In this document: positions 1-5,700 of the stretch, piece after piece | Layout of the letters: every line of letters begins with the position of its first letter | Numbering within the stretch: position 1 is the first letter of the stretch | Assembly: GCA_964572855.1 (NCBI GenBank) | Contig: CAZNGF010000068.1 | Coordinates: forward strand, 1-12,109 | Length of the DNA: 12,109 nucleotides | Direction: 5' to 3' | From: CAZNGF01 sp964572855 | GTDB taxonomy: Bacteria; Bipolaricaulota; Bipolaricaulia; RBG-16-55-9; JAJCYT01 | The notes under the pieces: model-generated | Databases searched by the model: none | What the model was told of the DNA's origin: nothing | What the model saw: the letters and a program-made list of their open reading frames with translations, nothing else | Made by a program: the position numbers and the translations under genes

Positions 1-183
1 GTTCACGGCGGCGCGATCGCGCTCGGCCACCCGCTGGGCTGCTCCGGGGCGCGCATCCTGACCACGCTGCTCCACGCCATGCGCCGGCGGGCCGCCGCAG
101 GCCAGTCCGTGCGCTACGGCCTGGCGACGCTCTGCGTCGGGGTGGGGCAAGGCGAGGCGACCGTGGTCGAGCTGTGCCGTTAA
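1..183 (+). CDS. Thiolase (acetyl-CoA acyltransferase family), C-terminal end only
   Basis: The frame is open from the first base to the TAA at 181-183 and encodes the last 60 residues of a thiolase. Two family motifs are visible. GGAIALGHPLGCSGAR (residues 3-18 of the fragment) carries the His that activates the catalytic Cys. LCVGVGQG, near the C-terminus, carries the second Cys that acts as general base in thiolysis or Claisen condensation of acyl-CoA. The usual run after this Cys is Gly-Gly-Gly; here the second position is Val (C-V-G-V-G), a mild deviation. The catalytic N-terminal half lies outside the window, so degradative (FadA-type) and biosynthetic (acetoacetyl-CoA) thiolases cannot be told apart. 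The next gene on this strand starts 103 bases later. Confidence 0.93.
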   Translation, partial: VHGGAIALGHPLGCSGARILTTLLHAMRRRAAAGQSVRYGLATLCVGVGQGEATVVELCR

Positions 184-190
184 CTGCCAT

Positions 191-235
191 CCCCCTTTGA
201 CAAAGGAGGGGTTCCTCTCCACTCCACCAAGGGGG
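191..235. repeat. Small nested inverted-repeat element in the thiolase-rhodanese gap
   Basis: CCCCCTT at 191-197 is the exact reverse complement of AAGGGGG at 229-235, forming outer arms around about 31 bases. Inside, CTTT (195-198) and AAAG (202-205) make a small hairpin with loop GAC. It is extended by C194-G206 and by C191/C192 with G208/G209 around one mismatch. There is no T-tract, so a rho-independent terminator for the thiolase gene is not supported. Short palindromes of this CCCCCTTTG...CAAAGGGGG type resemble dispersed REP/MITE-like repeats, but one copy cannot show dispersal. The perfect TTGACA at 197-202 lacks a -10 box at 16-18 bp and is probably incidental to the repeat. Confidence 0.45.
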
Positions 236-286
236 ACGTTCCCTTTCGTGTTCTTATGGGGTAAAATGGAGCCGGAGGGGAGGCGT

Positions 287-745
287 ATGGCATCCATCAA
301 GGACCATCGTAAACCGCGCTGGATCGCCGCCATTCTGGCGCTGCTGGCCGTGGTGGCCGTCGGGGTCGTGTGGCTCAACCCGTTTTCGGCCAACGAGGGC
401 GCGGCCTTCGGGGACGTGGACGTGCGCCAGGCACGCGGCCTGATCGACAAGCGCGCCGACCGGGCCGACTTCGTCGTGCTCGACGTGCGCACGCCCGAGG
501 AGTTCGCGGCGGGCCACCTGCCGGTGGGGGACGGGACGCTGCTCAACCTGGACTTCTACGCCGACGGCTTTCGACAGCAACTGGACCGGCTCGACCGGGA
601 CGTGACCTACCTGGTGTACTGCCGCACGGACAACCGCTCGGGCGAGGCCATCGCCATGATGCAGGCGATGGGGTTCGAACGGCTCTACAACCTCGACGGC
701 GGGGTCGAGGCCTGGCAGGGCGCGGGCCTGGCGCTGGCGCGCTGA
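287..745 (+). CDS. Membrane-anchored single-domain rhodanese (sulfurtransferase)
   Basis: This 152-residue protein has a short basic N-terminus, one hydrophobic segment at about residues 12-30 and a single rhodanese domain at about 43-150. The segment is an uncleaved anchor or signal peptide, placing the domain outside the cytoplasm. The domain shows the LDVRTPEEFAAGHL motif (65-78). It also has the active-site loop Cys112-R-T-D-N-R-S, where Cys112 would carry the persulfide, and the closing LDGGVEAWQGAG motif. Rhodaneses of this PspE/GlpE-like size move sulfane sulfur to thiol or cyanide acceptors; the true substrate is unknown. I chose the ATG at 287 because GGAGGGGAGG (274-283) sits just upstream. 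In-frame starts at 266 (ATG) and 197 (TTG) would add unlikely leader residues. TAAAAT at 262-267 could be a -10 box, without a good -35. The gene ends 11 bp from the convergent cupredoxin gene. Confidence 0.9.
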   Translation: MASIKDHRKPRWIAAILALLAVVAVGVVWLNPFSANEGAAFGDVDVRQARGLIDKRADRADFVVLDVRTPEEFAAGHLPVGDGTLLNLDFYADGFRQQLDRLDRDVTYLVYCRTDNRSGEAIAMMQAMGFERLYNLDGGVEAWQGAGLALAR

Positions 746-757
746 GGCGCCGCGCGC
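736..757. terminator. GC-rich hairpin between convergent stop codons (possible terminator)
   Basis: GGCGC (736-740) can pair with GCGCC (747-751). Alternatively GCGCGC (737-742) pairs with GCGCGC (752-757). The structure spans the two convergent stops at 745 and 757. Neither strand has a proper T-run after it, so this is a weak candidate for a shared terminator. Confidence 0.25.
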
Positions 758-1596
758 TACTTATTCACGCGGAAGGTCTGGGCCATGCCGTGGGCGATGT
801 GCGGCCGGCCGTCGCCGCGGTCGGGCACGAAACAGAGCATGCCGTACTCGCCCAGCCTGAAGTCGAGCGTGACCCAGTTGGACCGACCGGGCTCCAGGCT
901 CGCCACGCCACCCAAAAACTGCACCGGTGGCGGACCGTCGAAGCCGGACTCGATCCAGCGCATCACGTCCGGCATGCTGCGGCCCGGCGGGAAGCGGAAG
1001 AAGGCGACCTCGTGCGGCTGCGGGCCGCGGTTTTCGACGCGGATCGTGTGGCGCCCGCGGGTCACGGGCGCGGAGAACTCGTAGCCGTAGTCGAACATGG
1101 CCAGCGCCAGGTCGGCGCGAGGCGCGCGCGCCTCGCCCCCGCCGCGCGCCACGACCTTGAACGGCTCGACCAACCCCTGCGCCCACTGCGGCTGCCCGTC
1201 TTCGCCCGGGATGTTGGAGACGAACAGGTACTCCCCGGGCTCGAGCACGAGCGTGGCGCTGGCGTCCTGGCCGGGCCCCACGGCGTTGGGGCCGCCCAGG
1301 TCCACCAGCCAGTCGGGAGGCGCGCCGTTCTGCTCCAGCGCGCGCAGGGCCAGGTCGAGCCCGCGCTCGGGCGGGACGCGGTAGAGCTGGGCGTGGTGCA
1401 ATAGGTTCCCCTCGTTGAAGAGCCGGAAGGTCGTCAGCCCGGCCGGCACGGACGGCTGCAGCTCGAAGCGCGTGTCGCGGGCCACCACGGCCACGACGTT
1501 GGCCACCGGCGGCGCCGCCCCGTCGGGCACCAGCAGCCAGAACGCCAGCGACCCGGCCACCACCAGCCCCACGACCAGCGCGATCAGTCGTTCCAT
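757..1596 (-). CDS. Membrane-anchored protein with two cupredoxin-like domains
   Basis: This 279-residue protein has an N-terminal hydrophobic segment (about residues 4-23, signal anchor) followed by two homologous beta-sandwich domains (about 33-149 and 161-277). Each contains a His-bearing segment, a loop rich in Gly/Pro, GEY and a C-terminal strand. Domain 2 has the pattern expected of a mononuclear copper site: His195 (in QPHEVAFF), Cys255 (GMLCFVPD), His266 and/or His269, and Met271 (PHIAHGM). In domain 1 the same places hold His67/His68, Ser127, Gln137/Gln140 and Leu142, so it has probably lost copper. The fold and duplication are read directly from the alignment; copper binding is inferred. 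The wider Cys-to-His spacing than in plastocyanin leaves open a non-metal role. Start: ATG at 1594-1596 with GGGGGAG just upstream, and the hydrophobic segment begins there. A longer in-frame start has neither support. Function is otherwise unknown; electron transfer or copper handling in the periplasm would fit. Confidence 0.75.
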   Translation of the reverse strand: MERLIALVVGLVVAGSLAFWLLVPDGAAPPVANVVAVVARDTRFELQPSVPAGLTTFRLFNEGNLLHHAQLYRVPPERGLDLALRALEQNGAPPDWLVDLGGPNAVGPGQDASATLVLEPGEYLFVSNIPGEDGQPQWAQGLVEPFKVVARGGGEARAPRADLALAMFDYGYEFSAPVTRGRHTIRVENRGPQPHEVAFFRFPPGRSMPDVMRWIESGFDGPPPVQFLGGVASLEPGRSNWVTLDFRLGEYGMLCFVPDRGDGRPHIAHGMAQTFRVNK

Positions 1597-1626
1597 ATCG
1601 CTCCCCCTTTGCGTGAATGCGTTTGC

Positions 1627-1656
1627 AGTATAGGCCGAACGCGCCGGCGGGGACAA
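1627..1656 (-). promoter_or_regulatory. Sigma70-like promoter for the cupredoxin gene
   Basis: On the minus strand, TTGTCC (1651-1656, 4/6 match to -35) is followed after 18 bp by TATACT (1627-1632, 5/6 match to -10). The predicted transcript start is near 1620, about 24 bases upstream of the ATG at 1596. This leaves room for the GGGGGAG ribosome binding site at about 1602-1608. It suggests the gene is transcribed separately from the upstream dehydrogenase. Confidence 0.5.
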
Positions 1657-1679
1657 ATCGCGCCCACCGTGGCCTTGTA

Positions 1680-2672
1680 CTAGTACCCGCGCCCGACGTC
1701 GACGCGGTTGGGCGGGTCTTGGCCGCACGCCAGCGCGTTGAAGAGCGCGGCCAGCGCCTCCACGCGCAGCCGCTCGGTTTCAAGCGTGTGCACGCCGCCC
1801 GCGCGGTGCGGGCTCAGCACGACGTGGTCCAGCTCGTGGAAGGGGAAGCGCGACGGGGGCGTGTGCGCCCGTGCAGCCTCGTCTTGTGGATAGTGATACC
1901 ACACGTCCAATCCGGCGGCGCCCAGCGGGCCCTCGGTCAGGGCGCGGTAGAGCGCTTCTTCCTCGACCACCTCGCCCCGGCCCACGTTGACCAGCACGGC
2001 GTGCGCGGGCAGCCGGCCGAACTCCCTCTGGCCCAGCAGGCCGCGCGTCTCCTCGGTGAGCGGGAGGCAGACGATCACCGCGTGCGCTCGGGGCAGCAGG
2101 TCGGGCAACGCGGACGGCGGGTGGATTGCCGCCACCCCATCGTCTTCGGGCTCGACTTGCGAGCGCCGCGTGGCCAGCACGCTCATGCCCAGCGCCCGGC
2201 AGAGCCGCGCGACGCGCCGGCCGATGGCGCCGTACCCCAGCACGAGCGCCGTGCGCCCGTGCAGCAGGATCGCGGGGTTCGGCTCGTAGCGCGGGCGCCA
2301 GTCGCCGGCGCGCAGGCGCCGGTCCATAGGCACGATTCGCTGGGACGCGCCCAGCAGCAGCGCCAGGGCCATCTCGGAGACGGGGATCGCGTTGTGGTGC
2401 AGGTTGTAGACTTCCAAGCCGGGGCGAGCCCGCGCAAGCGCGCACGTCTCGGGCGGCAGGCCGGTCCAGGGGATCACCAGCGCGCGCAGCCGCGGGCGGG
2501 CGTCCAAGTCGGCCTCAGTTGGCCGGCCGGCCACCAGCACCTCGTCGCGCGCGGGGTCGGCCGGGTCATCCCCGTTCAGCACGCGCACGCCCTCGTCCAC
2601 CCGCGCACGCAACTCGTCGACGTGGTCCGCGTTGGGCAGTTGCAGCAGGCGGGCGGTCAGCGGCGCGCTCAT
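1680..2672 (-). CDS. D-isomer-specific 2-hydroxyacid dehydrogenase
   Basis: This 330-residue cytoplasmic enzyme is of normal length for NAD(P)-dependent D-2-hydroxyacid dehydrogenases, which interconvert 2-keto acids and D-2-hydroxyacids. The Rossmann motif GYGAIG lies at residues 146-151. The strand after it ends ATRRSQ (167-172), with Arg-Arg in place of the NAD-selecting Asp, which suggests NADP(H). Catalytic Arg232 lies in VNVGRGEVV and the catalytic His289 in LSPHRAGG. The usual DVFxxEP segment reads DVWYHYP (256-262), so the Glu that normally pairs with the His is replaced by Tyr261. I believe Trp-Tyr variants of this segment occur in one branch of the family. The substrate cannot be told from sequence. 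No Shine-Dalgarno site precedes the ATG at 2672. A TACACT box lies 7 bases upstream, so the mRNA may be leaderless. The gene lies downstream of a terminator and 83 bp upstream of the cupredoxin gene. Confidence 0.9.
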   Translation of the reverse strand: MSAPLTARLLQLPNADHVDELRARVDEGVRVLNGDDPADPARDEVLVAGRPTEADLDARPRLRALVIPWTGLPPETCALARARPGLEVYNLHHNAIPVSEMALALLLGASQRIVPMDRRLRAGDWRPRYEPNPAILLHGRTALVLGYGAIGRRVARLCRALGMSVLATRRSQVEPEDDGVAAIHPPSALPDLLPRAHAVIVCLPLTEETRGLLGQREFGRLPAHAVLVNVGRGEVVEEEALYRALTEGPLGAAGLDVWYHYPQDEAARAHTPPSRFPFHELDHVVLSPHRAGGVHTLETERLRVEALAALFNALACGQDPPNRVDVGRGY

Positions 2673-2679
2673 GCGGGCC

Positions 2680-2685
2680 AGTGTA
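2680..2685 (-). promoter_or_regulatory. Possible -10 box for leaderless start of the 2-hydroxyacid dehydrogenase
   Basis: TACACT (4/6 match to TATAAT) ends 7 bases before the ATG at 2672, the spacing expected if transcription starts at or next to the start codon. No convincing -35 is present at 16-19 bp. The hairpin GGCGCGC/GCGCGCC (2688-2706) occupies that place. Confidence 0.25.
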
Positions 2686-2706
2686 GCGGCGCGCGCTTCG
2701 CGCGCC

Positions 2707-2743
2707 AGAAAAGGCGGAGCGCCCCGGCGTCGGGGCGCTCCGC
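2707..2743 (-). terminator. Intrinsic terminator of the beta-helix gene
   Basis: A perfect 13-bp GC-rich stem (2714-2726 with 2731-2743) closes a 4-base loop. Read on the minus strand it is followed by C-TTTT-CT (2713-2707). It begins 26 bases after the stop codon of the beta-helix gene (2770-2772). On the plus strand the stem is followed by no comparable T-run. This gives the beta-helix gene its own transcript end and separates it from the dehydrogenase downstream. Confidence 0.85.
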
Positions 2744-2769
2744 TCGTTTCGGTCGGTTGAGACGTCGTC

Positions 2770-5700
2770 CTATTCGCCGTCGCCCTCGGGCGCCGGGGCG
2801 GGCGCGGGCGTGCCCTCGGGCTCGCCCAGCAGGCCGGCCGTCAGATCGCCGCAGACGTCGGTGCCGTTGTCGCTCACGGCGTTGCGGCTCCCGATGAGCG
2901 TGACCTGCTCGTCGAGCTCGATCCCGCAGCGCGCGTTGGCCGTGACCCGGTTGTCGCGCAGGCTGGCGGTGGCGCCCTCGAGCCAGAGGCCGCGGTCATT
3001 ACTGGAGAGCGTGCTACCCGCCAGCGTCAGCGTGGACTCGTCCGAAGCGTGCAGACCGGCGCCGTCGTTCTGGAAGAAGGCGCTGCCCGACACCTCGGCG
3101 GTCGAGCGCGTCAGCTCCAGCCCATGGGAGCCGTTTTGGGCCACGTCGGAGCCGCTGAGCGTGAGGCTGGCGTCGTCCTCGATGTCGATCCCGACGTCGG
3201 CGTTGTTCTGGATACTGGCGTTGCGGATCCGGACGTTGGCGCGCGTGACGGCGACGCCGTCGTCGCCGTTGTCGTTGACCGCGCCGTCGCTAAAGCTCAG
3301 CACGGCGCCGCCTTGTGCCAACACCCCCGCCCGCCCGTTGGATTCGACCATCGAGCTGCGCAGCTCGGCGTTGACGCCGTCCAGGATGAGCCCCTCGCGG
3401 CCGTGCCCGGCCACGCGGCCGTTGACCAGCACCAGCAGCGCGCCGTTGGAGGCGTTGATCCCGACGTCGCGGTTGTCCGTGACCACCAGCGCGCGGGCGT
3501 CCAGCAAGGCGTTGTTCAGGTTCAGGCCGTCCGAGCCGTTGTTGCTCACCACGCCCCTGTCCAGCACGAGGGTCGCCTGGCGCTCCAGCAGCAGGCCGGT
3601 CTTGCCGTTTTCGGAAGCGAGCAGGTCGGTGGCCTCGAGCGAGGCCTCGGTGGCCGACAGGCCCTCGTCGCGGTTGCCCCGCAAGGTCACGCCCGTCAGG
3701 CGCACGTCGGCAAAGCCGCCGGCCAGCAGGCCGCGTCCCTGGTTGTTCTCGCTCACCACGGTGTCGAGCCGCAGCGTGGAGGCGTTGACCGTGATCCCGT
3801 CCCGATCGCTTTCGGCGACCGTCGCGTTCGAGAGCGTCAGCGAGGCGTTTCGCTCCACCACGACGCCGAACCCGCGGTTGCCCCGCAGGGTCACGCCGTC
3901 GAGTTCGGCGTCCGACTCGGCCAGCGTCAGCCCGTGGCCGCGGCTGGCCGTGACGCCGCCGCCGCGCCAGATGAGCGACGCGCCGTCGGCGGCGGTCACC
4001 CCGGCTTCCTGGTTCTCCTCGAAGCTGACCTCGCTCAGGCGCGCGGCCGAGCCGTTCAGGCTCAAGCCCTCCTCGCCGTTGCGGCTGACCGTGACCTTGG
4101 CCAGCAGGACGAAGCCATCGTTAACCACCTCGACGCCGACGCCCGCGTTGTCCTCGATCGTCAGGTCGCGCAGCTCGGCCGAGGCGCCGCTGAGCGTGAC
4201 GGCGTCGTCGGCGTGGCCGTTGATCGTCCCCGCGCGCACGGCCGCAAAGGCCTCGCTCTCGAGCCGGAGCGCGATCCCAGCGTTGTCGACCAGGCTCAGG
4301 TTCGAGGCGCGCAGCGTCGAGGCGCTCAGGCTCGCGCCGGCGCCAAGGTTGCCCTCGACGACCAGGTCGGCGCCGGTCACGGCCGAGCCGTTGGCGGCGT
4401 CCAGGCCGGTCCCGCGGTTGTTGCGCACCGTGGTGGCCTCAAGCTGGACGACGGCGTCGTCGGCCTGCACGCCGGCGCCGCCGTTGTCGCGGATCACGCT
4501 CTCCCGCAGCGTGAGCGTGCTCCCGCCGGCAGCGCTCGCGCCGCCGCGCCCGTTGTTGAGCAGTTGCAGCGCCGTGCCCTCCAGGCTCGCATCGTCGAGC
4601 ACGATCCCAAAGTCGTTGTGGTTGGCCACCTCGCTGTCGTCCAGCGTCACCAGCGAGCGCTCCAGGACGTTGAGGCCGATGCCGCCGTTGGCGCGCACCT
4701 CGCTGCCGTTCAGAACCAGCGAGGAGGCCCCGCCCAGCGCGACCCCGCCCTGCGGGTTGGTCGTGATCAACACGTCGTCGAGCCTGGCGCTGGCCCGGTC
4801 GCTCAGCGTGAGGCCAATGGTCCCGTTGTTGGTGAGCTCGCCGCCTTCGAACGTGGCCACCGAGTCGCTCACGGTCACGCCCGCGCCGTTGTCCGACAGC
4901 TGAGCGTTGCGGGCGGTCAGCGCGCTGCCCGCCGTGGCGGTCAGGCTCGCGCCGCGGTGGTTGCGCAGCTCCAGGCCCTCGATCTGGACGGCGCTGCCCT
5001 CCAGCCGCAGCCCGTCGCCGCCGCCGTTGATGGCGCTCACGTTCGTCAGGGTCAACTCCGCGTTCCGGGCGCGCAGCGTGCCGCCCGCGTTGTCCTTGAT
5101 CTCGGTGTCGCGCACGCGCACGACCCCCTCGACGACGGCGAACACGTCGCCGGCGTTGCGCTCGATTACGCTGCCCCCGTCCACGGTCAGGGTCGCGTGG
5201 GTCACGAGCGAGAAGACCGGGTCGCCGCCGTTGTTACGCACCTCGACGTCGCTGAACGTGGCCGAGGCCAGATCCAGCACGGCCGCGGCGCCGCCGTTGT
5301 CCTCGACCCGCGAGTTGCTCACGCGGGCGCCGGGGACGTCGTCGGCGCGCAGGGTCAGCTGTTCGTCGCCGAGGCGGCGCAGGTCCTCGCCGCGATTGAT
5401 CGCGCGCGGGTCGCTGGTGGCGTCCAGCAGGCGCAGGGCGTGCCCGCGGTTGCCGCTGAGCTCGCTGTCGCGGCTGATCTCGACCGTGGCGCGGTTGAGC
5501 GCGTCCACGCCGTCGCCCCCGTTGTCCAGGATGTCGACCCGCGTGGCGCGCAGCGTCGAGAGGACGAGCGAGACGCCGTCGGCGGCGTTGTCCTGGATCA
5601 CGACGTCGTCCAGCAACAGGCGCGAGTCGTCCTCGACGCGCGCGCCGGCGCCCCCCAGGCCGCCGCGGCTGCTGTCAGCCGCCGTGTTCTGGATCGTGAT

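Noticed and set aside
197..286. TTG start at 197 for the rhodanese, or a TTGACA -35 box at the same place.
   Set aside because: The leader would be encoded by the inverted-repeat element and there is no suitable binding site. No -10 box is found 16-18 bp after TTGACA. The ATG at 287 has a strong binding site and is followed by the hydrophobic anchor.
1677..1686. Perfect 10-bp palindrome GTACTAGTAC at the end of the 2-hydroxyacid dehydrogenase gene.
   Set aside because: A single short palindrome that includes the stop codon, with no second copy or spacing to a promoter suggesting an operator.
2688..2706. GC hairpin (GGCGCGC/GCGCGCC) just upstream of the 2-hydroxyacid dehydrogenase, considered as a second terminator.
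   Set aside because: It has no T-run on either strand. It lies directly after the strong terminator at 2707-2743 and adds nothing that can be shown.
3037..4656. CRISPR array or tandem DNA repeat of recent origin.
   Set aside because: The periodicity is at protein level within one open frame. Units share little DNA identity apart from one 25-base near-match, and there are no constant repeats with variable spacers.
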